From positions 3,410,001 through 3,474,000 of the forward strand of contig NZ_CP014209.1 of assembly GCF_001636295.1 (NCBI RefSeq): a stretch of 64,000 nt of DNA, written 5' to 3'. Below the pieces are notes generated by a model, which ran no database searches, was not told the origin of the DNA, and saw only the letters and a list, made by a program, of their open reading frames with translations. Below, in pieces: positions 25,357-36,360 of the stretch (within the stretch, counting starts at the first letter, position 1; every line of letters starts with the position of its first letter). Position numbers and translations under genes: made by a program. Source of the DNA: Isoptericola dokdonensis DS-3 (GTDB lineage: Bacteria; Actinomycetota; Actinomycetes; Actinomycetales; Cellulomonadaceae).

Positions 25357-26229
25357 ATGACCACCACCCCTGGCGCCCTGCTCGGTCCCGCGGAGATCCG
25401 CGAGCTGGCGGGGCGCCTCGGCGTCCGGCCCACCAAGACGCTCGGGCAGAACTTCGTGCACGACGGCGGCACGGTCCGCAAGATCGTGCGCGCCGCCGGC
25501 GTGCAGCCCGGCGACCGCGTCGTCGAGGTCGGGCCCGGGCTCGGCTCCCTCACGCTCGGCCTGCTGGAGGCCGGTGCGTCCGTCGTCGCCGTCGAGATCG
25601 ACCCCGTCCTCGCGGGACAGATCGACGCCACCGTGCGCAAGCACGCGCCCGACGCCGACTTCGAGGTCGTGACGGCCGACGCCCTCGACGTCACCGAGCT
25701 GCCCGGCCCCGCCCCCACGGCGCTGGTGGCGAACCTGCCGTACAACGTCGCCGTGCCCGTCCTGCTGACGTTCCTGCAGCGGTTCGACTCCCTGCGGTCG
25801 GTCCTCGTCATGGTGCAGGCCGAGGTCGCCGACCGCCTCGCCGCCGCCCCCGGGAACAAGGTGTACGGCGTGCCCTCGGCCAAGGCCGCCTGGTACGGGC
25901 AGGCCCGCCGCTCCCTCAACGTCTCCCGCCACGTCTTCTGGCCCGAGCCCAACGTCGACTCCGCGCTGGTCGCGATCGAACGGCACGACCCGCCCGTCAC
26001 CACGGCGACGCGCGAGCAGGTCTTCGCCGTCGTCGACGCCGCGTTCGCCCAGCGTCGCAAGACGCTCCGTGCCGCCCTGGCGGGCCTCTTCGGGTCCCCG
26101 GCAGCCGCGGAGGAGGCGCTGCGCGCCGCCGACGTCGACCCCGGCCTGCGGGGCGAACGGCTCACCATCCACGACTTCGCGCGGATCGCCGAGCGCCGGG
26201 GGGCAACCCCTGGCACGGTGGACGCGTGA
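25357..26229 (+). CDS. rsmA (ksgA): 16S rRNA (adenine(1518/1519)-N6)-dimethyltransferase
   Basis: 290 residues. It dimethylates two adjacent adenines in helix 45 during late 30S assembly, using [13 protein letters not shown] is the family N-terminal motif, [15 protein letters not shown] is the SAM-binding loop, VEIDPVLAG follows, and [11 protein letters not shown] carries the catalytic NLPY. The C-terminal helical domain is complete ([13 protein letters not shown]). It overlaps ispE by 4 nt (GTGA), so the two are translationally coupled. Confidence 0.96.
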   Translation: MTTTPGALLGPAEIRELAGRLGVRPTKTLGQNFVHDGGTVRKIVRAAGVQPGDRVVEVGPGLGSLTLGLLEAGASVVAVEIDPVLAGQIDATVRKHAPDADFEVVTADALDVTELPGPAPTALVANLPYNVAVPVLLTFLQRFDSLRSVLVMVQAEVADRLAAAPGNKVYGVPSAKAAWYGQARRSLNVSRHVFWPEPNVDSALVAIERHDPPVTTATREQVFAVVDAAFAQRRKTLRAALAGLFGSPAAAEEALRAADVDPGLRGERLTIHDFARIAERRGATPGTVDA

Positions 26230-27158
26230 CGCACCTCGCCCCTGCCCCGTCGCCGTCCGTGCGCGTCCGCGCACCGGGAAAGCTCAACCTCTCCCTGCGC
26301 GTCGGACCCGTGGACGACGACGGCTACCACCCCCTCGTCACGGTCTTCCAGGCCGTGACCCTGTGCGAGGAGGTCACCGCCACCGAGGTCCCCGAGGGCG
26401 CCGGGATCTCCGTGACCGTCACCGGCCCGCAGGCCGACCAGGTGCCGCTCGACGACACCAACCTCGCCTGGCGGGCCGCCGAGGCGCTCGCCCGGCACGT
26501 CGGCACCGACGCCGACGTCGGCCTGCACCTCGCCAAGGGCGTGCCCGTCGCCGGGGGCATGGCGGGCGGGTCCGCCGACGCCGCCGCGACGCTCGTCGCC
26601 TGCGACGCCCTGTGGGGGACCGCGCTGCCGCGCGACGATCTCGCCGACCTCGCCGCCGGCCTCGGCGCCGACGTGCCGTTCGCGCTCCTCGGGCACACCG
26701 CCATCGGCACGGGACGCGGGCACCTGCTGACCCCCGCCATGAGCCGCGGCGAGTTCCACTGGGCGCTCGCCGTCCGGGACGAAGGCCTCCCCACGCCCGC
26801 CGTCTACCGCCGGTTCGACGAGCTGACCCACGGCCAGGACCGGGCCGTCGAACCCGCCGACGACACCGCGCTCATGCAGGCCCTGCGCGCCGGCGACCCC
26901 ACCGCGCTGGGCCTGGCGCTGCACAACGACCTGCAGGACGCCGCCCTCGACCTGCGCCCCGACCTCGCCCGCACCGTGGAGATCGCCCGCCACGGTGGCG
27001 CGCTCGGCGTCGTCGTGTCCGGGTCGGGACCCAGCGTCGCCGCCCTGGCCCGCTCCCGGCAGCACGCGCTGGCCATCGCCGCGACGTGGACCGCCGAGAG
27101 CGCCGCCGACTCCGTGTGGTGCACCACCGGCCCCGCCGCCGGGGCTCGCGCGCTCTGA
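26226..27158 (+). CDS. ispE: 4-diphosphocytidyl-2-C-methyl-D-erythritol kinase
   Basis: 310 residues. It phosphorylates CDP-methylerythritol in the MEP pathway to isopentenyl diphosphate, which feeds undecaprenyl and quinone synthesis. GHMP-kinase signatures: [16 protein letters not shown] at the N-terminus, the ATP loop [17 protein letters not shown], and the C-terminal [14 protein letters not shown]. The GTG start overlaps the ksgA stop. A long type II hairpin follows 43 nt after the stop. Confidence 0.95.
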   Translation: MTHLAPAPSPSVRVRAPGKLNLSLRVGPVDDDGYHPLVTVFQAVTLCEEVTATEVPEGAGISVTVTGPQADQVPLDDTNLAWRAAEALARHVGTDADVGLHLAKGVPVAGGMAGGSADAAATLVACDALWGTALPRDDLADLAAGLGADVPFALLGHTAIGTGRGHLLTPAMSRGEFHWALAVRDEGLPTPAVYRRFDELTHGQDRAVEPADDTALMQALRAGDPTALGLALHNDLQDAALDLRPDLARTVEIARHGGALGVVVSGSGPSVAALARSRQHALAIAATWTAESAADSVWCTTGPAAGARAL

Positions 27159-27201
27159 CGCGTTTCGGGTTCCGGTCGGCGGGTGTCGTGCGTCGGGTTC
27201 C

Positions 27202-27296
27202 GGTCGGCGGAGGGTGCCGCGCGTCGTCGCGTTCACGGGCCCCAGGGGGCCCTCCACTCCGGGCCTGACGACGACGCGCGGCACCCTCCGCCGACC
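27202..27296. repeat. Long hairpin element, loop type II, copy 2
   Basis: A perfect 28-nt inverted repeat (27202-27229 with 27269-27296) encloses a 39-nt loop with inner hairpin GGGCCC-CAGG-GGGCCC. The loop is 36/39 identical to that at 14288-14326 read in the other direction. It sits between the convergent ispE and esterase genes. Just upstream, a partial direct repeat (GGGTTCCGGTCGGCGG at 27167-27182 and 27195-27210) includes the start of the left arm. Confidence 0.86.
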
Positions 27297-27347
27297 TTTG
27301 CCCGTGCGGTCGGGCGCGAGTCAGCGCGAACCGCGCCGAGTCAGCGC

Positions 27348-28319
27348 TCAGCCCAGGTGCTTGCGGAGGAACTCGACCGTCGGGGCGAAGCGGTAGTGCT
27401 GACCGCCCTCGTGACCGTTGTACGGGTAGACGTCGATGCGCTTGTCGTCGCCCGACCACGCGTTGAACGCGGCGTACACCGTCGACGGCGGGCAGACGGC
27501 GTCCATCAGGGCGACGGAGAACAGCCCGGCGGCCCGGGCGCGCCGCGCGAAGGACACCCCGTCGAGGTAGGACAGCGTGCGCCAGACGGCGTCCTCCTGC
27601 TCCCGGTGCACGGACAGGTACTGCGTGATCTCGCCGTACGGGAACGCGTCGGTGATCTGCACCGCGCGGCGGAAGTGGCACAGGAACGGCACGTTGGGGG
27701 CCGCGGCGACGACGTCGGGCAGCAGCCCGGCGACGGCGATCGCGATGCCCCCGCCCTGGCTCGTGCCGGCCACGGCGACGCGTGCCGGGTCGACGCCGTC
27801 GACCTGCCGGACGGCGTCCACGGCGCGCACGCCGTCGGTGTACACGCGCCGGTAGTAGTGGTCGGCAGGGTCGAGGATGCCGCGCGTCATGTAGCCCGGC
27901 GACGCCGGTGCGTGCCCGACCGGATCGGCGGTGTGCCCGCCGGAGCCCCAGCCGGAGCCCTGGCCGCGGGTGTCCATGACGAGGTGCGCGAACCCGGCGG
28001 CGGCGAGCCCGAGGTGCTCGTGCGGCAGGCCGCGCCCGCCCCCGTACCCGATGGACTCGACGACGGCCGGCAGCGGGCCGTCCACGCGGGCCGGGCGGAC
28101 CAGCCACGCCTTGACCGGGTGGCCGCCGAACCCGGGGAACGTGAAGTCGTCGACGGTGACCTCCGTGAGGCCCGCGTCCACGCGCTCCAGCACGGGAGCC
28201 CCGCCGAAGCCGCGCGCCTCGGCGATCGTGCCCGCCCAGAACTCGTCGAAGTCGGCCGGCTCGTCGACCTGCGGCGTGTACTGCTCGAGCTCGGCGACGG
28301 GAAGGTCGAACTGGGCCAT
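27348..28319 (-). CDS. CE7 acetyl xylan esterase / cephalosporin-C deacetylase family
   Basis: 323 residues; the ATG at 28319 has AAGGAG 8 nt upstream. It is an alpha/beta hydrolase that removes acetyl groups from xylo-oligosaccharides and similar compounds. The N-terminus (QFDLPVAELEQYTP) and MDTRGQGS are CE7 signatures; the nucleophile is the Ser of GTSQGGG, the acid the Asp of ALMDAVCPPST and the base the His of YNGHEGG. No signal peptide, so it acts in the cytoplasm on imported substrates. The length matches the hexameric family. Confidence 0.93.
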   Translation of the reverse strand: MAQFDLPVAELEQYTPQVDEPADFDEFWAGTIAEARGFGGAPVLERVDAGLTEVTVDDFTFPGFGGHPVKAWLVRPARVDGPLPAVVESIGYGGGRGLPHEHLGLAAAGFAHLVMDTRGQGSGWGSGGHTADPVGHAPASPGYMTRGILDPADHYYRRVYTDGVRAVDAVRQVDGVDPARVAVAGTSQGGGIAIAVAGLLPDVVAAAPNVPFLCHFRRAVQITDAFPYGEITQYLSVHREQEDAVWRTLSYLDGVSFARRARAAGLFSVALMDAVCPPSTVYAAFNAWSGDDKRIDVYPYNGHEGGQHYRFAPTVEFLRKHLG

Positions 28320-28413
28320 GCGGACTCTCCTTCGGGCGGACTGCGACGTCGGACGGCGGTGCCGGCTCCGAGGTTAGCGCTCACCACGCCACCGACCACG
28401 GCACCTCCGTCGT

Positions 28414-28470
28414 CGAGCGTCTCTGGATGTCGGGAGTGCGGCGCGGATCCGCGACATCCAGAGACGCTCG
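28414..28470. repeat. 19-bp perfect palindrome in a divergent intergenic region
   Basis: The arms 28414-28432 and 28452-28470 (CGAGCGTCTCTGGATGTCG and its complement) are perfect, with a 19-nt spacer containing CGGATCCG. It lies between the divergent esterase and ABC-F genes, 95 nt and 56 nt from their starts. It does not share the loop of the other long hairpins. It could be an operator or a separate type of hairpin element. Confidence 0.75.
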
Positions 28471-28513
28471 GCAGCAGCGGGCAGCAGGATGCCGGGGCGG
28501 CGACCGCGGCGAC

Positions 28514-28519
28514 TACCCT
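28514..28519 (+). promoter_or_regulatory. -10 element for leaderless ABC-F gene
   Basis: TACCCT lies 6 nt before the GTG start at 28526 and no ribosome binding site is present, matching leaderless geometry. Confidence 0.5.
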
Positions 28520-28525
28520 GAGGCG

Positions 28526-30463
<1,938 letters not shown>

Positions 30464-30508
30464 TCCCGCGGCACTCAACCTTTCCGCGTCCTACGGCGTG
30501 AAGAAGGT

Positions 30509-31120
30509 GTGACAGCGACGACGAGCAGGCCCGACGACGTGGCCGACCCACCCAGCAGCCGCCCGGCTCCCGCGGTGACTTTCAGGGTGGTCCGCGCGGG
30601 GGCGAGCCCCGCCGACGAGTTCACCGCATTCATGCGCGAGGCCGCGCCTCAGCTCGCCCGGACCGCGTGGCTGCTGTGCGGGGACGAGCACCAGGCCGAC
30701 GAGCTGGTCCAGCGCGCCCTGACGAAGACGTGGCTCAAGTGGTCGACGGCGCGTGAGCGCGACCCGCTCGCCTATGCCCGGCGAGTGCTCGCGAACCAGC
30801 GGATCGACCTGTGGCGTCGTCGACGGCGCGAGATCGTCACCGACCCGCACACCCTCCCGGAGCGTTCCGCACTCGCTGGCGGGGTCGACCAGCAGGCCGA
30901 CAGGGACCAGCTGGTCCGGGCGCTCGCGACCCTCACGCCCCGGCAGCGGCGGATCGTCGTGCTGCGGCACCTCGTGGGTCTCAGCGAACGGGAGGTCGCC
31001 GACGACCTCGACGTCTCCCTCGGCACCGTGAAGTCCACGGCGTCCCGCGGCCTCGCTCAGCTGCGCTCCGTGCTTGGCGCCGCCGACTTATCCACGACCG
31101 AGGAGGAGGCCGGACGATGA
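30509..31120 (+). CDS. ECF-type RNA polymerase sigma factor (SigE family)
   Basis: 203 residues. Region 2 begins EFTAFMREAAPQLARTAWLLCGDEHQADELVQRALTKTW and region 4 is LVRALATLTPRQRRIVVLRHLVGLSEREVADDLDVSLGTVKSTASRGLAQLR, both standard for actinobacterial SigE-type ECF factors. About 35 disordered residues precede region 2, so a later start is possible. The stop overlaps the next gene's ATG by 4 nt, and that gene has an anti-sigma-like layout. The signal it answers to is not apparent. Confidence 0.9.
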   Translation: MTATTSRPDDVADPPSSRPAPAVTFRVVRAGASPADEFTAFMREAAPQLARTAWLLCGDEHQADELVQRALTKTWLKWSTARERDPLAYARRVLANQRIDLWRRRRREIVTDPHTLPERSALAGGVDQQADRDQLVRALATLTPRQRRIVVLRHLVGLSEREVADDLDVSLGTVKSTASRGLAQLRSVLGAADLSTTEEEAGR

Positions 31121-32151
31121 CCGACGACAAGACCTTCGCCCACCAGCTGCGCGCTTGCGTCGACCGGGCTGCCCCGACGATCGACGTCGACACCGAGGCT
31201 GTGCTGCCCCGGGCCCGGCGACTCCGCGCACGCCGCCGCGCCGCGGCCGGAGTCGCCTGCGTCGGGGCAGTGGCGATCGCGGCCGGCTGGGTCGCGCAGG
31301 CCCAGCCGTGGACGCCGACGACGACGGAGATCGCCCCGGCGGCGCCAACTGCCTCGTCCGTCCCTGCAGAGCCGACGCCCGTCTCGGCCCCGGACGAGAC
31401 GGCGGCAGTGATCGACGTGGAGGCCGGGACCATCGCCTTGCCGATCGACGACTGGGCATGGTCCGCGGAGGACTACGCGCTGTCCCGTACGGCGGTGACG
31501 CACTACGTGGTCGGTTGCCTCCAGGAGGCCGGCTATGAGGCAGCATTCCTCGGGCCGGTGCCTCCGGACCCGGATCGCGACGCCGCCTATGGCGTCTGGC
31601 GCACCGAGGACGCGGAGACGCTCGGCTACCAGACCCTTTTCCCACCCTTGGAAGCCGAGATCGCTGACGCCGGGTCCGCTTGGGACCCGGAGTCGGTGCC
31701 ACGTGGCGTGGCGCAAGGCTGTCACCAGGAGGCGCAGGACGCCGGGCTGACGTACGACGTGCTCGACTTCGAAGTTGGCGCTCACCCCGAAGCCCCGAAG
31801 CGGGGAATCGCGCAGACTCTGTCGTCCGACGCGGCCCGATCGATCCGGGCCGAATGGCGCGAATGCCTGACGAATCAGGGGGTAATCGTGCCGCAGAGCG
31901 CCGAGGCGGGAATGGTTCCGGATGGCGTGTTCGGCATGCCGGTCGAGGAGCAGATCCGGATTGCCGCGCTGGACGTCGAATGCAAGCGAGAGCTCGGCAC
32001 GACCCAACGGCTCGCGGACTTGGACGCCGCGGCGCAGGCAACGTACATCGAGGAGAATCGCAGCTTCTTGGCCGACCGTCGAGCTGTGGAGGACGCCGTG
32101 CTGGACCGGGCCCGCGAGTACCTCGATGAGCACGGGGTCGAGATGCCCTGA
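31117..32151 (+). CDS. Single-pass membrane protein coupled to the sigma factor
   Basis: 344 residues. A cytoplasmic N-terminus of about 38 residues (FAHQLRACVDRAAPTIDVDTEAVLPRARRLRARRR) is followed by one membrane segment (about 40-60) and an extracytoplasmic region with four cysteines (VVGCLQ, QGCHQE, RECLTN, VECKRE). The order sigma factor then N-in membrane protein with a 4-nt overlap is that of sigma/anti-sigma pairs, but no zinc-binding anti-sigma (ZAS) motif is present. The 3' half uses AT-ending codons (GAA, AAT, CAA) more than its neighbours do, which hints at relaxed selection or acquisition. Confidence 0.75.
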   Translation: MTDDKTFAHQLRACVDRAAPTIDVDTEAVLPRARRLRARRRAAAGVACVGAVAIAAGWVAQAQPWTPTTTEIAPAAPTASSVPAEPTPVSAPDETAAVIDVEAGTIALPIDDWAWSAEDYALSRTAVTHYVVGCLQEAGYEAAFLGPVPPDPDRDAAYGVWRTEDAETLGYQTLFPPLEAEIADAGSAWDPESVPRGVAQGCHQEAQDAGLTYDVLDFEVGAHPEAPKRGIAQTLSSDAARSIRAEWRECLTNQGVIVPQSAEAGMVPDGVFGMPVEEQIRIAALDVECKRELGTTQRLADLDAAAQATYIEENRSFLADRRAVEDAVLDRAREYLDEHGVEMP

Positions 32152-32278
32152 GCGGTCACGGCCAGGCGGTCACCAGGTGCTCGACCGCGAGACGCTGTCA
32201 TCGCCTCCAGCAATGTTGGATGTGATCTAACTTGGATCGCGTCGAACATTCGGTCGTCGCTTGCGACTCTCCGGGCGC

Positions 32279-32322
32279 ACGACGGTGCCGGGCCCGGAAG
32301 GAATCGGGCCTGGCGCCGTCGT
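32279..32322. terminator. Bidirectional terminator hairpin
   Basis: A near-perfect 18-bp stem (32279-32296 with 32305-32322, two mismatches) lies 5 nt beyond the stop of the minus-strand aldo/keto reductase gene and 127 nt beyond the stop of the plus-strand gene. The 32152-32278 stretch before it is comparatively AT-rich and contains no recognisable gene. Confidence 0.75.
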
Positions 32323-32327
32323 CACCA

Positions 32328-33263
32328 TCACGGCACGCGGTAGCCGCCCGCGCGGAACAGCTCGTACCACTCGGCACGCGTGAGCGGGACGTCCGAGCCC
32401 TGGGCGGCGCCGCTGACGCGTTCCGGTGTGGTCGTGCCGAGCACCACCTGCATCTGTGCCGGGTGGCGCGTGATCCAGGCGACCGCGATCGCGATGGGCG
32501 GCACGTCGTACTTCGCCGCGAGGCGGTCGATGACGGCGTTGAGCCCCGGGTAGTCGTCCGAGCCGAGGAACACGCCGGTGAAGAACCCGGCCTGGAACGG
32601 CGACCACGCCTGCACGGTGATGTCGTGCAGGCGGCAGTAGTCGAGGATGCCGCCACCGTCGACGGTGCGCGACTGGTCCTCGCCCGCCATGTTGGCGGTC
32701 ACGCCCTGCGCCACGATGGGGGCGTGCGTGATCGACAGCTGGAGCTGGTTCGCGACGATCGGCTGCCGCACCGACTTCTTCAGCAGGTCGATCTGGCGCG
32801 GCGTGTGGTTGGAGACGCCGAACGCCCGCACCTTGCCCGTCGACTCCAGGTGGTCGAACGCCCGGGCGACCTCGTCCGGCTCCACCAGCGCGTCGGGGCG
32901 GTGCAGCAGCAGCACGTCCAGGTAGTCGGTGCCCAGCGCCTCCAGCGATCCCTCGACCGAGGAGACCAGGTGGTCGTACGAGTAGTCGAAGTACGGCCCC
33001 TCGCGCACGATGCCCGCCTTGGACTGGATGGTCAGCTCGGCCCGCTGCGACGGCGTCAGCCGCATCGCCTCGGCGAACCGTCGCTCGCAGCCGTGCAGCT
33101 CTGCGCCGTAGACGTCGGCGTGGTCGACGAAGTCGATGCCGGCGTCGCGGGCGGTGCGTACGAGCTCCCGGACGGCGTCGTCGTCCATCTGTGCGATGCG
33201 CATGAGCCCGAGCACGACGTTCGGGACGTCGCGGCCCGTGGTTCCCAGGGGGACTGTTCTCAT
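32328..33263 (-). CDS. Aldo/keto reductase (YdhF-like)
   Basis: 311 residues. It is an NADPH-dependent oxidoreductase with a TIM-barrel fold. The catalytic tetrad is visible: Asp and Tyr in FVDHADVYG, Lys in IQSKAGIV and His in VLLLHRPD. VRAFGVSNHTPRQIDLL and WSPF are family motifs. The segment DYSYDHLVSSVEGSLEALGTDYLD is typical of the YdhF subgroup. It starts 13 nt after the stop of the second reductase gene, so the two form an operon. The physiological substrate is unknown. Confidence 0.92.
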   Translation of the reverse strand: MRTVPLGTTGRDVPNVVLGLMRIAQMDDDAVRELVRTARDAGIDFVDHADVYGAELHGCERRFAEAMRLTPSQRAELTIQSKAGIVREGPYFDYSYDHLVSSVEGSLEALGTDYLDVLLLHRPDALVEPDEVARAFDHLESTGKVRAFGVSNHTPRQIDLLKKSVRQPIVANQLQLSITHAPIVAQGVTANMAGEDQSRTVDGGGILDYCRLHDITVQAWSPFQAGFFTGVFLGSDDYPGLNAVIDRLAAKYDVPPIAIAVAWITRHPAQMQVVLGTTTPERVSGAAQGSDVPLTRAEWYELFRAGGYRVP

Positions 33264-33276
33264 GGGTGCTCCTCGG

Positions 33277-34134
33277 TCAGGCCGAGAGCTCGGCGAGCTC
33301 GTCGGCGGTCAGGGTGAGCTCGGCCGCTCGGACCGAGTCGGTGATGCTGGCGGGGCGCGACGCGCCGGGGATGGGCACGACGACGGGGGCGAGCGCCAGC
33401 TCCCAGGCGAGCGCGACCTGGTGGGGGCTGACGCCGTGCCGCTCCGCGACCCGGCCGAACGCGGCGTGCGCCGACCCGAGGTCGCCGGCACGGGCGATGC
33501 CGCCGAGCGGCGACCAGGGCAGGAACGCGACGCCGAGGGCGGCGCAGTGCTCGAGCTCGGGCAGGCTGGAGCGGAACGCGGGGGAGAACTGGTTCTGCAC
33601 GGACGCGAGCCGCCCGCCCAGGACCTCGTTCGCCTCGTCGATCTGCGCCACGGAGGCGTTCGAGATCCCGGCCTGCCGGATGACGCCCTCGTCGAGGAGC
33701 TCGACGAGCGCGCCGACGGACTCGGCGTAGGGGACCGCCGGGTCCGGGCGGTGGAACTGGTAGAGGCCGATCGCGTCGACCCCGAGGCGTCGGGCGGACT
33801 CCTTCGCGGCCTTCTTGAGGTGCTCGGGGCGGCCGTCCTTCGTCCACGAGCCGTCGCCGGGGCGCAGGTGCCCGCCCTTGGTGGCGACCAGCACGGCGGA
33901 GGCGTCGCCGCCCCAGGACCGCAGGGCGCGGGCGATGAGCTCCTCGTTGTGGCCGACCTCGCCGGCGTCGCGGTGGTAGGAGTCGGCGGTGTCGATCAGC
34001 GTGACGCCGGCGTCCAGGGCGGCGTGGATCGTGGCGACGGACCGGGCCTCGTCGGGCCGGCCCTCGATGGACATCGGCATGCCGCCGAGCCCGACGGCGC
34101 TGACTGCGGTCTCTGCGATGGTGCGCTGCTGCAC
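33277..34134 (-). CDS. Aldo/keto reductase
   Basis: 285 residues from the GTG at 34134, which has GAGGAG 4-5 nt upstream. The N-terminus is AVSAVGLGGMPMSIEGRP; the catalytic tetrad falls in LIDTADSYH, VLVATKGG and LYQFHRPDP. The C-terminus VALAWELALAPVVVPIPGASRPASI binds the NADPH phosphate. It is the first gene of a two-reductase operon and lies divergent from a LysR-type regulator, 102 nt away, which probably controls it. Confidence 0.92.
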   Translation of the reverse strand: MQQRTIAETAVSAVGLGGMPMSIEGRPDEARSVATIHAALDAGVTLIDTADSYHRDAGEVGHNEELIARALRSWGGDASAVLVATKGGHLRPGDGSWTKDGRPEHLKKAAKESARRLGVDAIGLYQFHRPDPAVPYAESVGALVELLDEGVIRQAGISNASVAQIDEANEVLGGRLASVQNQFSPAFRSSLPELEHCAALGVAFLPWSPLGGIARAGDLGSAHAAFGRVAERHGVSPHQVALAWELALAPVVVPIPGASRPASITDSVRAAELTLTADELAELSA

Positions 34135-34205
34135 GGTGCTCCTCGTCTCGGTCCGGGTGTCCTCTCGACCATAGGAAGGGGGAGGATGAGAAGTCCAACG
34201 AAAGA

Positions 34206-34225
34206 TGCTCATGACATTGAGAAGC
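34206..34225. promoter_or_regulatory. Candidate LysR operator
   Basis: CTCA, six bases, then TGAG (34209-34222), flanked by TGCT at 34207 and AGCA at 34222-34225, forms a short imperfect dyad. It is 11 nt upstream of the lysR ATG and about 70 nt from the divergent reductase start. This is where autoregulating LysR proteins bind. The assignment is by position and symmetry only. Confidence 0.35.
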
Positions 34226-34236
34226 AGGAGTGATCG

Positions 34237-35133
34237 ATGGAGCTGCGTCAGATGGAGTACGTCGTCGCCGTCGCCGAGGAGGAGCACTTCACCCGCGCCG
34301 CGGCACTGTGCGGGGTCAGCCAGTCCGGCCTGTCGGCCGCGATCCGGTCGCTGGAGAAGGAGCTGGGCGCACCGCTGTTCCAGCGTTCCACCCGCCAGGT
34401 GAGCCTGACCGACGCCGGGCGCGCCCTGCTGCCCTTCGCGCGACGGATGCTCGCCCAGGCAGCCGGCGGGCGCGACGCCGTGGTCCGCGCCAGCCGGCAG
34501 CTCTCCGGCCACCTGCGCGTCGGGTCGGAGCAGTGCCTCGGCGTGGTCGACGTCGGCTCGCTCCTCGAGCGGTTCCGGCTGCGCCACCCGCTCGTCGAGA
34601 TCCGGTTCGTCCAGGCCGGGTCGCACGAGCTCGCCGCCCAGCTGCGCGCCGGGGACCTCGACGTCGGGTTCCTCGCCGCGACCGAGCACCTGGGCGGCCT
34701 GCGCCGTCTCGAGCTCGGGCGCCGCGACGTCGTCGTGCTCACGCACCCCTCCGACCCGCTCGCGGGCGCCGCGGAGGTGTCCTGGGAGGACCTCGCCGAG
34801 CGCGACTTCGTCGACTTCCGCGAGACCTGGAGCGTGCGGCGGCTCGTCGACGAGGCCTTCGCCGCGCGCCACCTGGAGCGCCGCGTGCGGATGAGCGTCG
34901 ACGACGTCCACACCCTGCTCGACTTCGTCCAGCGCGGCCTCGGCATCGCGATCGTGCCGCAGCACGTGGCCGCGAAGCCGCAGGCCGCCGGGCTCACCGT
35001 GTCGGTGCTGCCGGAGCACGAACGGCCCGGGTGGGTCGTCTCGGCGGTGTCGTCGCCGACGGCCGCGCCGACCGCGGCGCGGCTGCTGGAGCTGCTCGGC
35101 GAGGCGAACCTCGAGGTCGCTACGGCCGCGTGA
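34237..35133 (+). CDS. LysR-family transcriptional regulator
   Basis: 298 residues; the ATG has CAGGAG 6 nt upstream. The N-terminal winged helix is standard (MELRQMEYVVAVAEEEHFTRAAALCGVSQSGLSAAIRSLEKELG, followed by LFQRSTRQVSLTDAG). The effector domain covers about 90-298 (HLRVGSEQCLGVVDV; LAAQLRAGDLDVGFLA; DDVHTLLDFVQRGLGIAIVP). It is divergent from the aldo/keto reductase operon and probably regulates it in response to a small molecule. It is convergent with the MFS gene, with 12 nt between stops. Confidence 0.92.
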   Translation: MELRQMEYVVAVAEEEHFTRAAALCGVSQSGLSAAIRSLEKELGAPLFQRSTRQVSLTDAGRALLPFARRMLAQAAGGRDAVVRASRQLSGHLRVGSEQCLGVVDVGSLLERFRLRHPLVEIRFVQAGSHELAAQLRAGDLDVGFLAATEHLGGLRRLELGRRDVVVLTHPSDPLAGAAEVSWEDLAERDFVDFRETWSVRRLVDEAFAARHLERRVRMSVDDVHTLLDFVQRGLGIAIVPQHVAAKPQAAGLTVSVLPEHERPGWVVSAVSSPTAAPTAARLLELLGEANLEVATAA

Positions 35134-35145
35134 CCGCCCCGGGGG

Positions 35146-36360
35146 CTACCGGTCGAGGTAGGTGGGCCGGGAGGCCGTCCACAGGGCGACGGCCATGACG
35201 ACCAGCAGGGCGAGGATCACCAGCAGCGGCGCGGTCCACCCCGCCGTCGACTCGTGGATCGCGCCGAGCGCGGTCGGTGCCGCGGCGGCGCACGCGTACC
35301 CGGCGGTCTGGACGACGGCGGACCCGCGACGGGCGGCCGCGACGCTGGGGGAGCGCTGGGCGAGCAGCGTGAGGATGACGGTGAAGCTGCCGCCCTGCGC
35401 GGCGCCGGCGAGGCACACCCACAGCCACCACAGGTCGGGCGCGACGAGGAGCCCGACGGGCAGGGCGATCCACAGCGCCGACAGCGACGCGGCCACCGCC
35501 CGCGCGGGAACCCGTCCCGCCAGGGCGATCGGCACGAGGAAGGCCCCTGCGATGGCGGCGAGCTGGAACGGTGCCGCGCCGCCCCCCGCGGCGGCGGGGG
35601 CGAGGCCGACCGTGTCGCCGAGGATCGACGGCAGCCACGCCGTCATCGCGTAGTAGCCGGACGCCTGCCCGGCGAACGCGAGGGTGAGCAGGACGACGAG
35701 GCGGCGCTGGGCGGCGTGCGCGGTCCGGTCGTCCCCGGCGTCCGTCGCGGCCGACCCGGCACCCCGAGCGGCGTCGGCGGCGTCGACCTTGCGATGGTGC
35801 GCGGCGAGGCCGCGCCCGGCCGGGACCCAGAAGGCCAGCGCGAGCACGGCGAGCACGCCCCAGCCGGCCAGCGCCCACTGCCAGCCGTACGCGACGGCGA
35901 GCGGGACGGTGAGCAGGGTGGTGACGGTCGACCCGGCGTTCATGGTGGCGGCGTACGCGCCGGTGACGGACGCGGCGCGCTCGCGAAAGTCGCGCGCGAT
36001 GACGACGGGCACCGCGACGTTGCCGATGGTGATGCCGACGCCGAGCACGGTGGTGCCGACCATCGCGGTCGTCACGGACCCGGTGGAACGCAGCAGGGTG
36101 CCGCCGAGGATGCCGAGCAGCCCGAGCGTGATCGCGCGTTCCGGCCCGACGCGGGCGGTGAGCGCGGACGCCGCCGGGGTGAACAGGGCGAAGCACAGCA
36201 CGGGGACCGACGTGAGGAGGCCGACCCCCGCGGACGTCAGGCCGAGGGACGCCGCGACGTCGTCCACCACGGGGGGCAGGGAGGCGAGGTGTGCCCGCAG
36301 GTTGACGGCCGCGAGCAGCAGCGCCAGCAGGACGAAGCCGCCCGCGGTGCGCCTACTCAT
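35146..36360 (-). CDS. MFS transporter (CynX/NimT-like)
   Basis: 404 residues from the ATG at 36360; a longer reading starts at 36372. Twelve hydrophobic segments are visible, with a hydrophilic central loop (about 195-220, DAADAARGAGSAATDAGDD). VNLRAHLASLPPVVDDVAASLGLTSAG at the start and the first-half TARVGPERAI loop resemble the cyanate/nitroimidazole (CynX/NimT) branch. It is probably a proton-coupled exporter. The start overlaps the end of the marR gene by 8 nt, so regulator and transporter are co-translated; the MarR protein is the likely sensor for its substrate. Confidence 0.9.
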   Translation of the reverse strand: MSRRTAGGFVLLALLLAAVNLRAHLASLPPVVDDVAASLGLTSAGVGLLTSVPVLCFALFTPAASALTARVGPERAITLGLLGILGGTLLRSTGSVTTAMVGTTVLGVGITIGNVAVPVVIARDFRERAASVTGAYAATMNAGSTVTTLLTVPLAVAYGWQWALAGWGVLAVLALAFWVPAGRGLAAHHRKVDAADAARGAGSAATDAGDDRTAHAAQRRLVVLLTLAFAGQASGYYAMTAWLPSILGDTVGLAPAAAGGGAAPFQLAAIAGAFLVPIALAGRVPARAVAASLSALWIALPVGLLVAPDLWWLWVCLAGAAQGGSFTVILTLLAQRSPSVAAARRGSAVVQTAGYACAAAAPTALGAIHESTAGWTAPLLVILALLVVMAVALWTASRPTYLDR

